Below are positions 1 to 11,551 of a stretch of 64,000 nt of DNA, piece after piece. The stretch's first letter is position 1, and every line of letters starts with the position of its first letter. The notes beneath the pieces are model-generated. The model was not told the DNA's origin, did not search any database, and worked only from the letters and a program-made list of their open reading frames with translations. Origin of the DNA: Alopecurus myosuroides (lineage: Eukaryota; Streptophyta; Magnoliopsida; Poales; Poaceae); the NCBI GenBank assembly GCA_028641055.1, contig CM054057.1, positions 396,660,541 through 396,724,540 on the forward strand. Reading direction: 5' to 3'. The position numbers and the translations under genes were made by a program.

Positions 1-472
1 ACTACGGTGCAGCCTCTATTTGTCAATTGCCCAGCTCTAATTTGTTCACCCAACATGCTATCTTTTATGGAGAGACATCACTAGTGAAACTATGATCCCC
101 GGTCCATTTTTCCACACTGTTAAACAAACCACAACAATTTCCTGCTTTCTTTACTTACTGCAAGCATACAATGTTTTCCACACTACAAGTCTAATCTTTG
201 TTGTCAGCAAGACCGGTGAGATTGACAACCTCACTGTACCGTTGTGGCAAAGTATTTTGGTTGTTTTGTGTGCAGGTTCCATGTTGTTGCTGACACCGGT
301 GAAGCGTCAGCACCACCGTCAGTGGCATCAACCTTCCGAAGATTCTCTTTCTCCTACTGGATTGATAACCCTGGTTCTTAACTAAGGGGAAAACTCCTAC
401 CGCTATGCTCATAACACCTTCCTCTTGGGGTTCCCAACAACGCTGAGAAAAGATTCAACTATGCCAGCAACA
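1..472 (+). repeat. RT-A 5' LTR, 3' part only
   Basis: Matches 5372-5843 base for base in length. I hand-counted about 28 substitutions over 472 positions (about 94% identity). The end is set at CAACA (472) because the same string closes the right LTR and the next bases (AGGATTTTTC) lead into the PBS. Frames readable through it are LTR sequence, not genes. Confidence 0.9.
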
Positions 473-482
473 AGGATTTTTC

Positions 483-499
483 TGGCGCCGTTGCCGGGG
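483..499 (+). other. RT-A primer binding site, tRNA-Asp type
   Basis: TGGCGCCGTTGCCGGGG is complementary to the 3' end of plant tRNA-Asp (including CCA). It lies 10 bases after the LTR end. The same motif occurs at 45328-45344 in RT-F. It is typical of Athila/BAGY-2-like gypsy elements in grasses. Confidence 0.92.
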
Positions 500-543
500 A
501 GAAGGAAGTCTTCTGGCAAGGGGAGTCTCTCACTCTCAATCTC

Positions 544-1097
544 TTGATTTTGTTTATCGTCTTGTTTTTATTTTTGTCTTGTTTTGCTTCTCTTTTCAAA
601 AACACAAAAAAATTAGTTTACTTCATAGCTGTTATTTACTTTCTTGCTTTTATGTCTAGTTTTGTTCCTATTATTATGTCACCAGAAGAAACAATCTTTA
701 CTTTCAAACAAGGGAATGGTGAGAACTTCAAAGAAGCTTGGTCTAGAGCTTTTGATTCCTATTGCAAAGTTGAACTTAAAGTGACTCTAAATCTGTTTCT
801 TCGTAGCTCTTACTTTGGTCTTGTTCTTTTTATAGATATGCTTTGGATACTGTTGTAGGAGGTGATTTGCTTAATTGTGATAGAGATCAAGCTTTCAATG
901 CTATAAGAAAATTAATTGCAACCTACAGCTTAACCAGTAGTTCTGATAAAGCCGTTGCAGATATTTATGCTAGATTAAATACTCTTGAATCACATATTTC
1001 TATCTTAAAAGGATATAGCCAAATTCGTGAAAATCTTGATCATGCCCCAATAAATTTTGAGTCAGCAAATATGACCCTTTGGTTAAAGTTGTTATAA
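544..1097 (+). pseudogene. RT-A gag remnant (capsid C-terminal part), frameshifted
   Basis: Two overlapping frames (544-858 and 843-1097) together resemble the C-terminal part of a gypsy capsid. The first carries ENFKEAWSRAF, equivalent to the usual GESLYEAWERF block. The second carries DTVVGGDLLN and an alpha-helical tail, equivalent to the usual LDAAAGGTLMN block. The frame must change near 840 to join them, so gag is broken. The N-terminal capsid part and any zinc knuckle are not visible. The bases from 500 to 650 upstream are T-rich leader. Assignment rests on short motif similarity. Confidence 0.55.
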
Positions 1098-1510
1098 ATG
1101 GTGAAACTTTTCATGCTCGTTGTCATATCATGTCTGAATCTTGTCTTATGCTTAAGGAAATTTATGAATCTTTGAACCTTTGGGGGCTAGCTGATGGAGG
1201 AGAAGAAATTCCTCTCATTAATAACACCACTATATGTCCCATTGGGATAGCTGAGAGAGTATTTACGAAAATCCTAGAAAAAACATTCTCCACTGATTAT
1301 CTTGTTATTGAATGTGCAGAAGGAGGAAAAATTACCCTTGGAAGATCTCTGCTAAAGCTCTTAGGAGCAACTATTGATATGGGAAAAGGTAACATGACTT
1401 TCACTCCCAAATCATGCTTGGACCATAAGTTCCCTAAAAATAATAAGGGTAAGAAAATTAAACGTAAGGCCCGTAATGATGTTGATGCTTCTTTACTTGA
1501 AAACACTTGA
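1079..1510 (+). pseudogene. RT-A degenerate retropepsin-like fragment
   Basis: A 143-codon frame overlaps the gag remnant and ends with a basic, Lys-rich tail. Its centre has the layout of the C-terminal half of an Athila-type aspartic protease: an ICPIGIAERVF strand, a DYLVIECAEGG stretch and ITLGRSLLKLLGATID, corresponding to the family's IILGRPFLxTxxAxID. The N-terminal catalytic Asp motif is not recognisable, so the product is unlikely to be an active protease. No RT or integrase follows. It could equally be a reduced gag-PR fusion kept by a non-autonomous family. Confidence 0.5.
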
Positions 1511-4227
1511 GTTGATTTTCTATGCCTAGCTGAAAGGCGTTAAAGAAAAGCGCTACCGGGAGACAACCCGTTTTATTTCTCTGTTTTCATTCAGTTTTCC
1601 TTTGTTTTCTTTGGTGTGCTTGCACCTGGGTGTTTTATATTTCCTTAGCAACCCCACTATATCTTTTCTTTTATGTTTTTGTTGATCTAATTAAAGCCAC
1701 TAGTGGAAAGTTGACACTATATTTCGGATTTCTGTGCAGAAAACAGATTTCTTCTGTCCACTGTTAATTCCGCTAAAAATCATAGAAAAGTCAACATGAC
1801 CTGAGCTTTTTTGTGCTTAATCACGAGTTATATATGCAACTTTGTTTAGAAGACCACTGTTTTATTTGAGCAACAGAAGATTTTTGAAAAAATCGATCTT
1901 TACCTACTGTTCTGTTCTGACAGATTTCTGCCATTTATCACATTTGCATCTTAATCTCTTTCTTTTGGTATTCTTTTGAGAAAATGAGTTTTGAAAGAAG
2001 TTTTGACAGTAGATAATGTGTTTTTGAGTGTTAGAATTTTGTTGAAACTTAACCATGTGAATTTATTATTTCAATTGCACTAACGTTAGTAATGAAGATT
2101 GTGAGAATTTTGATGTGAAGGAAGTTTTCAAGGTTCAAGAGAAGGGGATGATATGGTGTGATCAAGAAGAGTGAAAAGCCTAAGCTTGGGGATGCCCCGG
2201 TGGTACATCCAAGAAAATTCCAAGAAGACTCAAGCGTCTAAGCTTGGGGATGCCCAAGGCATCCCCTTCTTCATCAACAAATTATCAGGTCACTTCTAGC
2301 GAAACTATATTTTTATTCGGTCGCATCTTATGTGCTTTACTTGGAGCGTCTTTTATTTTTGTTTTCATTTTGTTTTTGATTTTTCTTTCAGTTTGTTTTT
2401 TACTTTCATAATAATCTTGGTTGGACCCCAGCATTGTTTTATTGGAGAGTGACACGCTCCGCTTTTTCATGAGAATACGTTGTATTCTTAATCTCTGTCT
2501 AGCTGCTGCATTTATTCAGATCCTGTTTTGCATGCATCTCTTATCAGAGCTGTTATTTTTAGTAGTATTATTTGAGTACTCTCATGTTTGCTTGCTATAT
2601 CATAAATATTATTTTTTGTTAAAGCATGTTTTGTATGGTGCTTGTTGGGAGAAAGAAAAACTGCTGCTTGAAGTAGAATTTATAACAGTACTAGTGGAAG
2701 CTTGTATAGACTGTGGCTAGAACTTTTTCATGCCATGCTAAATGTTATTTTAGTTTTAAAGCCTTGTGGTTATTGAGTAGCATGATTAGCCTCAAATATC
2801 TGAGAGTGTTTAATATGTATTGAAAGATTCATGAGTTTTTCTTGTCATAGTAAAGCATCAATATATGGTATCCTCTTTCGAATGTTTTATTTGGTTGACT
2901 TGGCACATGCTCACACCATGTTTATGACTACAAACCAGTAACGAATAGCCTCCATGAACACTTAGTTTTTGAACTTGTGATACTGCTTATGTTTTAATTA
3001 ATGATGCTTATGTCGCTATGCATGATTATGGCTCTTATGCTCTTTGTCGCTCCCAGTCTTTTGCTAGCCTCCACCTGCACTGAGTATGAGCTCTACTCGT
3101 GCATCAAAACTCCCTTAAACCAAAGTTTTTCCATTGTGTCCACCATACCTACCTACATGTGGTATTTGACTGCCACTCCAAGTAAATTGCTCATGTGTTA
3201 CCTTTAAATACTTCAAAATTACTCCTGCTTTATGTTCCTGTTCTTGCTCATGAGGACGTAAATAGAGAATCTTTATCTCACTTGTTGATTGGATTTCACA
3301 CCCAGGACTTGTGGCTTCATCCGCTTATCCAAATGATAGAAGAGCTGGCAGCGGGGTGCCCAGCCCCAAATTAATGCAAACAAATTCTCTTCACTATTTT
3401 TGCCCCTGATTTATCAGTCAAAGCATAATTGTGTAAACAAAAGAGAGAGAGGGATGACCTTCTACACTAGTTGCGTCCTTCACCATGGGAGCCGCTCTTG
3501 TGAATCCAGTTGACTTGTGACGTACGGTATTTTCTGTTTACTATTCGTTGACATTAGCATACATCTCCAAAAATATAGACACTCCTCCACGGTATGTGAT
3601 TGTTGGCAGGCACCCGAGGATTCAGTTAGCCATGGTTTGTGAAAGAAGGATGGGAGGAGTGTCAAACTTTTAATACATCTGTTTAATAAATAAAAGCTCT
3701 AGCACATGAGTGATCCCTACTTCCCTCTGCGAAGGGCCTTTCTTTTACTTTTATGTTGAGTCTCCATCTTCTAACTTTATGCGCAGTTGAGAGAGCATTT
3801 TTGCCATTCTGAGTTCTATGTGCATTTGTCCCATAAGCATCAATAATTACTTCATGATGTGATATTATTTGTTCTTAAATTATTTGTTCTAGTCTTCCTC
3901 TTGAACTTTGAAGGTGTCCTGGCATTTATGTTTTGCTCCACTCTTAAGGACTATCGAAATATCACTTTGCCATGCTTTCTCTATACCTGAAACAAACATT
4001 TACCTTTCTTTGCATTATTATTCATGATCCTTTATTTGAATTACTCTTCGTGATGCAAAGTAATTGCTAAGCTTTATTATTAAAGTTTTATTTATCATGC
4101 CTGTGTTTAATCTTTTATGATCTCAGCGTGCGTATGCTTTTACATTAGATTGATCAAGTTATGTTAGTAGCATGTCACCTCAGAATTTATTGTTTTATCG
4201 TTTACCTACTCGAGGACTAGTATGAAC
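1511..4227 (+). other. RT-A non-coding internal region
   Basis: About 2.7 kb of AT-rich sequence with no recognisable coding capacity. It contains two internal copies of the PPT-like string TAAGCTTGGGGATGCC at 2181-2196 and 2239-2254, 42 bases apart. The last kilobase (about 3190-4243) is clearly homologous, in reverse complement, to 40666-41550 in RT-D, so this tail is a shared family feature. Short frames such as 2421-2720 and 3001-3207 have no homology I recognise. Confidence 0.75.
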
Positions 4228-4243
4228 TAAGCTTGGGGATGCT
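4228..4243 (+). other. RT-A polypurine tract
   Basis: TAAGCTTGGGGATGCT lies immediately before the TGATACG start of the 3' LTR, the expected place for plus-strand priming. Confidence 0.75.
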
Positions 4244-5843
4244 TGATACGTCATAAACGTATCCCTAATTTCTGATGCTCCATGATGATATTATGCCAAT
4301 TGCTACATGTTTTCTCCCTTCTTTATGTCATTTTTATCGATTTTCCGGACTAACCTATTAACAAGATGCCACAGAGCCAGATCCCTATTTTCTGCTATTT
4401 TTTTTAGTTTCAGAAAAGTTGTTTTGGAAATATTCTCGGAATTGGAAAATTCGAAGCCCGGAAGTCATATTTTCCCCGGAAGCATCCAGAAGACCGAAGA
4501 TGAGTCAAAGAGGGGCAGCAGGGGGGCCACACCATAGGGTGGCAGGCCCCTTGGCCACGCCAACTATGGGTGTGGAGCCCCCCGGCCTCCACCGTCTTTG
4601 CCCTTTCGCCTATTTAATCCCCCCGGATGGAAAACCGTCGGCATAAGATCAAAATCCCCGAAAAAGTTCCACAGCCGCCGTCAGCATCAACCCCAGATCT
4701 GGGGGGTTCTGAAGCTGTTTCCGGCACCCTGGTGGAGAGGAAATCATCACCGGAGGCTTCTACATCACCATGCCTGCCTCCGGAGTGATGCGTGAGTAGT
4801 TCATCCTTGGACTACAGGTTCATATCTGTAGCTAGATGGTTGTGTTCTCTTCATATGCCTCCATGTTTGGATCTCGTGAGCTGCCTATCATGATCGAGAT
4901 TGATCTTATGTAATTCTATATGCTGTGTTTGCTAGGATTCGTTGAATATTGACCTTATGCCAAGTTGATTATAGTCTTTATTGCATATGTTATTTGTGAT
5001 CTTGCATGCTCTCCGTTGCTAGTGGTAATTTTGGCCAGGTAGTTGCTAGTGACTCCAAGAGGGAGTATTTATGCTAGATAGTGGGTTCATGTCTCCTTGT
5101 TGCCTTGCTCGAGTGACAAAAACGTGAAGGGGGAGGATGTGCTGTTGCCATTAGGGAGAAAACAACGGTGAGAGTGCCCGCGTGCATAATCATTGCTTAC
5201 ATTACACACTTGTTTAATGCAATTATCTATTGCTTACAACTTAATACCTAGGTGGTTCGGATGATAACCCGAGGTTGGATTATTAGTCATAGATGCAGAT
5301 GGGTGTCGGTCTATGTATCTTGTTGTAATGCCCACAATAAATAGCATAGTAATCTTCATGTCATACTGTGCACTACGGTGCAGCCTCTATTTGTCAATTG
5401 CCTAGCTGTAATTTGTTCACCCAACATGCTATCTTTTATGGAGAGACACCACTAGTGAAACTATGAACCACAGTCCATTTTTCCACACTGTTAAACAAAC
5501 CACAACAATTTCCTTCTTTCTTTACTTACTGCAAGCATACACTGTTTTCCACACTATACGTCTAATATTTGTTTTCAGCAAGACCGGTGAGATTGACAAC
5601 CTCACTGTACCGTTGGGGCAAAGTATTTTGGTTGTGTTGTGTGCAGGTTCCACGTTGTTGCTGACACCGGTGAAGCGCCAGCACTACCGTCAGTGGCATC
5701 AACCTTCTGAAGATTCTCTTTCTCCTACTGGATTGATAACCCTGGTTCTTAACTAAGGGGAAAACTCCTACCGTTGTTCTCATCACACCTTCCTCTTGGG
5801 GTTCGCAACAACACAAAGAAAGGATTCAACTCTGCCAGCAACA
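4244..5843 (+). repeat. RT-A 3' LTR (1600 bp)
   Basis: Starts TGATACGTCATAAACG directly after the PPT and ends GCCAGCAACA. The final 472 bases match the window start. A GC-rich block at about 4500-4760 with CCTATTTAATCC near 4609 may be the promoter/leader. The right end at 5843 is preferred over 5840 because it leaves an intact Pro codon of the interrupted RT-B integrase. Confidence 0.88.
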
Positions 5844-6773
5844 AGGGGTGTAGGTGGCGGAATATTGATGACGCATACCCTCATCACTAAGGTATTCATT
5901 CAAAGTGTAGTTCTTGAACTCGGATCCATTATCACTCCTAATGACCATGATTTGGACACTATGTTGATGTTGCACTTGGTTGGTGAAGTCGATGATATTT
6001 TGTTGGGTCTCACTCTTGCACTTCAAGAAGTAAACCCAAGTGTATCTTGAGTAGTCATTGTCAATCACCAAGCAATACTTCTTGACTCCAAGACTTGCCT
6101 CGGACAAGGCACTAAAGAGATCAACATGGAGGAGCTCCAAGATTCTCTTTGATGAGATAATAGTGTTGGCCTTGTGGGCGGCATCATGCATCTTTCCTTC
6201 AACACACGACCTACAAACGTGATCTTTGGAAAAGGAAACATTTTCTTTTAGTCCGAGGATAAGGCCACCTTTGTGAAGACTTTGCAAAGTTCTCATGTTG
6301 ACATGGGATAAGCAGCAATGCCACAACCACCCCACGTCCGACTTTCCAAAAAGACACATTGTTTGAGAGTTGGTAGACTTAGAAAAGTGCACCACGAACA
6401 ACTCATTTTCAACATGTCCCACGTATACGACGTCAAGAGTCTTTCTCCTCAAAAGGACCACAATATCAGGATCAATGAAGACGGAGAAACCCATCCTTCC
6501 TAAAGCACGAACTGAAAGTAAATTGTAACCAAGGGATTCAACAAGCATGACGTCCACGATAGTGATATCAGGAGCAATCACAACCTTGCCAAACCCCGAT
6601 ACCTTAGACTTGGACTTGTCTCCATAGGTGACGGCTGCATAAATATCATTTGGGCGCAACTCCATCACAAGTTCTTTGCTTCCGGTCATATGACTAGTGC
6701 ATCCACTAGCAATTATCCATTTAGACCCACCAGAAGCATAGTCCTGCAAGAGATCATTGACTAGTGTTAGCAC
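5844..6773 (-). pseudogene. RT-B protease end plus GAG-pre-integrase and integrase N-terminal half
   Basis: Reading leftward from 6773: a protease active-site region WIIASGCTSHMTG, where the copia consensus has Asp before SGCTSHMTG, here Ala. Next comes a GAG-pre-integrase HHCC zinc region (WHCCLSH, then CRSCVEGKM). The integrase core follows, with the first catalytic Asp in LLHVDLF and the second in IRSDNGSEF. The third residue (Glu) is missing because RT-A is inserted a few codons later, after YSATYTP. The protein would process the polyprotein and insert cDNA, but the Asp loss and the interruption make this copy inactive. Confidence 0.88.
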
Positions 6774-7341
6774 CCGAGGAGTGTCCCTTTATGTTAGCAA
6801 CAAGGGTCTTTGGAACCCAAATGGTATAGTCAATGTAACCCTCAATAGGACCAACATATTTAGCTTGCACAACACCATAATAATAAACATATAATAAATG
6901 GTGTGGATTGTTAGTTCCCGAGGAGATACTACGAGTAGTGTTGTCCCTCATGACACCACCACTCGAAGCAAAATTGTTGGCTTGTGCGGGAGTGCTACGA
7001 GTAGTTTTGTCCCTAATGGCACTACCACCCGAAGCCCCATTGTTGGCCTTCTTCTTGTTCTTCTTCTTGGAAACATATCCAAGACCTTGCTTGCCTACTT
7101 GTTGCCTTGGAGCACTCACTTGTGGTCTAGAGGCAACCACCTGTGAGCTAGGGGCAACAACCTTCTCAACTTGAGGGCTCTTGTCCTTGAGACTTGCAAG
7201 CTCATCCTTCAACCTAGAATTTTCCTCAATAATATTTTCATGATCACAAGAATAAGTAGAGGTGCTAGGGGTGTTGAGTTGATTAAGTTGAGTTTTAAGT
7301 TGTTCATGCAACTCTTTGAGGGTAGAGTGTTGACTCTCCAA
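6754..7341 (-). pseudogene. RT-B gag C-terminal / linker region
   Basis: A 195-codon reverse frame. It begins with a heptad-like segment (ELHEQLKTQLNQL), then a Val/Gln/Pro-rich repeat around PQVSAPRQQV, then a Lys-rich stretch (SKKKNKKKANN), ending with IWVPKTLVANIKG, a motif commonly found just before copia proteases. It overlaps the protease frame by 20 bases in another frame, so a frameshift separates them. This is the linker between zinc knuckle and protease in long copia gag proteins. It is Ser/Thr-rich and low in complexity. Confidence 0.7.
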
Positions 7342-7490
7342 AGCCTTGTGAGCCTTGGTGATCTTTTCAAACTCCTCGGTTAGTTTTTCGTGACCAACAC
7401 CAAACTCAACCTTATCCTTTTTAGCCTTTTATATTTAGAAATTGCAAGATCATGTTCCTTTGTGATATTAGAAACAAGTTCATTATGTGA

Positions 7491-8184
7491 CTATTCAATA
7501 GATTCAAGTTCCTCTTCAAGATAAACTCTACCATCATGCTCTTCCTCAAGAGTCATGGAGAGAGATGCTATCTCATCCGCATCCCCTCTTTGAATCTCAC
7601 CTTTCTTCTCAAGAGCTTCATGGTCCTCTCCCAATTGGCTCATGAGATGATCAAAGTACTTCTTGGTCTCCCCTTGCACGTTAGACATAAAATGTTCCAA
7701 ACAAAGAATTTCATCTTCTACTCTAAGACTAGAATGGTTTTCCCATGCACCTATTGTCTTAGAGTTGGTAGAAGATGATACCTCCGAGGCCTTAGACATG
7801 AAGCACTTGGCCTTTGGGTGAGGATGATTTTCATTGGGGGATTCAAAGAGGGATGAATATTATGGAGTTGAAGCAATGGCAAGAGTGGCCACTTCACTTG
7901 TGATTTCTTCTTCTTCATCTCTTCCGGAATCATACTAATCTTGAGTCACTAGCACAAACTTGGTGGGGGACTTCTTGTTGAATGGCTTCTTCTTGAAGTG
8001 AGGTTTCTTGTAAGAAACATTGGACTTGTCCTTGCGAATGAGCTTGCCACTATGGAGTTCTCTATTTTCATAGGGACACTCCGCAATGAAATGGTGCTTA
8101 TCTTGACTATTGAAGCAAGACCTCACTCTTTGAGTCCCTTCGTTGCCATAGCGAGACTTGGTTTTCTCCTCAACATATGCCTTG
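7491..8184 (-). pseudogene. RT-B gag zinc-knuckle and coiled-coil segment
   Basis: Two reverse frames, 8126-7935 and 7799-7491. The first carries the CCHC knuckle region as CFNSQDKHHFIAECPYE, in which the second Cys is Ser, followed by basic Lys/Arg-rich residues as in nucleocapsid proteins. The second is acidic and helical (DEIASLSMTLEEEHDG), typical of the coiled-coil part of these gags. Frames are separated by stops. Coding runs up to 8184, where the RT-X solo LTR begins, and resumes at 11552. Confidence 0.75.
8180..8184. repeat. Target site duplication CCTTG, left copy
   Basis: CCTTG at 8180-8184 and again at 11552-11556 exactly flanks the TGT...ACA unit 8185-11551, showing one integration event. 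Confidence 0.9.
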
Positions 8185-11100
8185 TGTAAAACCCGGGTTT
8201 TTTCCCCAAATAGAAATTGTTTGTTTTCTTTTTTGCATCATGTCATCATGCATTGCATTGCCTCTCATTTGAATACATATAACTTTTTAATAAAATTTTA
8301 ATCGCAAAAGTTCAATAATTATTTTTGGTGTGGAGCTCTCTATTATCCCCAAACCCTTTCTTTTGTTTTCTGAAAATAATAAAATGAAAGAAAAAGAAAT
8401 GCTTTTGGTGGCAGACCAACCCACTAGGGGCCCAGCAGAGCAAGCCAAACCAGCCCACCACCGAAGCCTCCTCCTTCCTGTGTCCGTACATGAAGACGAA
8501 CACGCAGTAGGCGTGCCTCATGTCCCTTTCACCACCACCAGATTCTGGTCCCCTCTTCCTCCTCCTTATGTACCCAAGATGGAGAACCCCGAAACCTAGC
8601 TCTCCCTCCTCCTTCCTTTTCCATCTCCGCCGCCACCCTCCTCTCTTCCTCCTCTGCTTGTTTCTTTCTCTAAATTTTCTTATAAACCGAGACATAGAGC
8701 CCCTCCATGGCCTGATATGGGATCTCTCGGATCAAAGTCCTTGGTTGCCGAGAAGGACCTCCATGGATGGGAATGGAGCCTTCGCACACTCTCCTTCCTC
8801 ATCGCAGAAGCACGAGGTCCAGAGCTTCCTAGATCGTCGGTGCCGTCGAGATCATCCCAACGCCGCGCCTTGCTCGTCTACACCATCTGCTACAGATCAC
8901 CGTGGGTCTTCCCCGAGCCGTCCACTCAACCAGCGATCCCAAGGAGAGACTCCTCCTTTGGGACATGTCCCCTACCCTCCTCGTTTCTCTTGGACTGGTG
9001 CCTTCAAGCGCCGCCTGCCTTGTTGTTGCAGGATGTTTTTTGTCCATGGCGTCCTTTTCTGAAGTCTGTTCAGTTAACATCGATAGTGTATTTTATCTCC
9101 TGTCAGACCCCGATCCGAACACAAACACCAGCCCAGCCCAGTGGCTTGACAACCGATGTGCGCCTTGGGAGACCTAGGTTCGAATTCCCGTTGAGGCAAT
9201 GCCTCCCCTTTTGCACTTTTTTTTAATCGAGCGCAGCCACCTCTGCCTCACCAACGCCGTGCTGGCGCAGGTCCCACCTGTCATCCTCTCTGGCTAGCTA
9301 ATCCGGCATTGAAACTCTCCCAGATCCGAATCTGGATCTAAAGTCTTGCACCCAGGTCCCTGGACTTCCTTTTTTTTTGCACCGGAACCACTTAGTGCTC
9401 TGTTTTCCTCACATACACATCCCAGTTTTTACAGAAAAAACCCTTAACTTCAAATGCTCATATCTTTTGTTCTACTAACCCAAATAATGCAAACTTTATG
9501 CCTATTTTCATCAGAAAAATGAAAGTAATATTAATTTTTCATCCATGCTCATGTTTTCATGTAGTGTTATGCATGTTCAATTAAATAATAAACATGGAAT
9601 GTGTTGGGGTGCTCAATTAAATTGTCCCCTATTCCATTTAATTTGGATTTGCTCACCCATTATTTGTTGTCCATGCTAATCAACATTTAATTTTATTATT
9701 AGCTAAACAATTTGATACTATAAACAAATTGCATGGACATCAGGTCTGCTTAAATTGGCTAAGTCGCATTTTGCGTTGCATCTTGCATGTCATGCATCCA
9801 TATCTTGATCATGCTGGATCTTTTGCCGTAGTATTAAGTGTTGCATCTTTGTCTTCTTTTAGTGCTTTGCTTCTTCGCGGATAGGGCGTTGAGATGATGT
9901 GAGCACCGACAAGTTCTGCTACCTCTACAAGCTGGATTCCAGGCAAGCTTTGCTCACTTGTTACCGATGCCTGCCGTTCCTCACTTGTTACGGATGCTTT
10001 CCGTTGTCTTTATTCTAGCCTTATGATTCGATGCTTGTGTCTCGATCCTATCATATGTTTACATTGCAGCCATGATATAGCCTCATCCCCCAACTCCTAT
10101 GACATGTTTGTTTTATTGTTGGCCTTGCGAGTCGTAGTGCATGCTTAGCTTTTTTTTTGGCGAGTTTGGTTCCTTGTCACCTGACTAGTATGATAGGTTT
10201 GTTCAACTTAATTAAAATGATCTTAATTCTTGGGGTAATAATAATATTGAATTCGAGTTAAGGCACCGGCGGGAGGCCGTTCGAGGCTTTTGGTCCCTCT
10301 GGTGTCACCTTAGGAAAAGGTTCTTGTCCGCTAATCCAAGAATGAGCGCACTAACCACATCGTGGGAGGAATGGGACTCCTCGCAACCTATTAGCCCTAC
10401 TGCACTCTTGTGCAGGATGCCACAGTGTAGTTCGGACTTTCCATTTGGGTACGCACATCACCAGTTCTGCAGGTACAATGGCAACACCGTTGAGGATGAT
10501 GATAGTATGTTACCGATGTGCGTACAATTATATAGGTTTCCGCGGTATGACATGAAGCAGATAGTTCCGGTCAGTTTTGATCCGTTTCGCGTGTAGGCGC
10601 AAACGGCTAGGTCTGCTTCGAAGCATCGGCCGGACTCTCGAGGAGGTTCCAACCTAGCTAGGGGGCTACCTGGACTTGTTTGTGGTGAGGTGAAGTGTTG
10701 TGCCGACATTGTCGCGAAAGTTCTGTGCGTGTGGCTAAAGTAGTGCATACCTGCAGGGTTAAATCTTTTCGATAAGGTGTATCATCCGCGCTTATGTGAC
10801 GGTCTTGGAGAAAGTGCTGGCTTACAAGAGTCAGATAACTTACACCTAATGGTATTTGTTAACCTGTGCGATAACAAGATTACTATTTCAACATATGTGA
10901 GTTTTTCCTCGGGTTATCTCCTGGCATTGGTTGAGGGTGGTTAATCCTGGATGGGTATTGTTCTTGGCGAGTAGTTGTAGTTGTTTCAATGCGCTCTGTC
11001 ATCCCTTCCTAATAGACGAGAGTTGAATTGTGTCTCGATAGACTGCTTAGTGCCACCCGCTACCGCTTCATTACAACAACCTCTTCCTTTGTACCCAAAG

Positions 11101-11551
11101 TATTAGTATCTTGTGATGACTGGTTGCATTGGTATCTTGTGAGTATTGCTTGCCGCTTGTTGGTACATTCAAAGTACTGACCCCATTATTCGGGGCTGTA
11201 TTCACAATGCAGTCGACAGGTTTGAAGTTTGACGACGTTAGCTTGGGAATCCCTCCGGCTTGGCCTCGGCAGGGATTGGACGCCATCGCTTATCTCCAGG
11301 ACTCTTAGTACAATTTGTATGTTATCCGTAGTCGGATACTGTTTTGTTTTCCGCTGTTATTTGGATCTTTGTATTGTATCAGTTGTATTTTTGACTTGTT
11401 GGAATCGTGTTGTATGTATCTTCTATTGTTGCTGTGGATTATTCGTGAACTGTTGTAATGATTACCAAAAGTTGATAACTCGGGATCGGTATTATGTGGG
11501 TTCGGGCGGGAACGCTGAAATCCCCATAGTACCTGATCCAGGGGCGTCACA
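8185..11551 (+). mobile_element. RT-X copy 1: solo LTR (3367 bp)
   Basis: Begins TGTAAAACCCGGG and ends GGGGCGTCACA, flanked by perfect 5-base duplications CCTTG. No internal domain is present, so it arose by recombination between the two LTRs of a gypsy insertion. The right half matches RT-X copies 2 and 3 closely (for example TTTGACGACGTTAGCTTGGG near the end). It contains a TATAAAC motif at 8681, a GC-rich leader-like block (8400-9300) and tRNA-like box motifs at 9135-9189. Frames at 8520-9226 and 11229-11687 are LTR sequence without recognisable protein homology. Confidence 0.9.
9133..9225 (+). repeat. tRNA-like (SINE-related?) module inside the RT-X LTR
   Basis: GCCCAGTGGC (about 9136-9145) resembles a pol III A box and GGTTCGAATTCCC (9177-9189) a B box, spaced as in tRNA-derived SINEs, followed by a T-rich tail (CACTTTTTTTTAATC). 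An equivalent pair occurs in copy 3 at 18005-18014 and 18049-18058. It may be an old SINE captured by this LTR family. No cloverleaf was established. Confidence 0.4.

Larger units (their letters stand above)
1..5843 (+). mobile_element. RT-A: Athila/BAGY-2-like gypsy LTR retrotransposon, left end outside window
   Basis: The first 472 bases recur at 5372-5843 with no net length change, which marks them as the two LTR 3' parts. A tRNA-Asp PBS (483-499) follows the first copy and a polypurine tract (4228-4243) precedes the second. The internal region is about 3.8 kb. It holds only degraded gag and protease-like reading frames, with no RT, RNase H or integrase, so the element is non-autonomous. 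It is inserted in the integrase region of the reverse-strand copia element RT-B: reverse-strand integrase coding stops exactly at the LTR end. The base string AGGGG (5844-5848) would be the right TSD copy; the left copy lies outside the window. Resemblance to the BAGY-2/Sabrina group is from memory of PBS, PPT and LTR start. Confidence 0.9.

Noticed and set aside
8520..9226. Overlapping forward frames of 91-180 codons in GC-rich sequence, gene-like
   Set aside because: They lie wholly inside the RT-X solo LTR bounded by CCTTG duplications. Proline/serine-rich, no recognised domain, three frames open together as expected from base composition.
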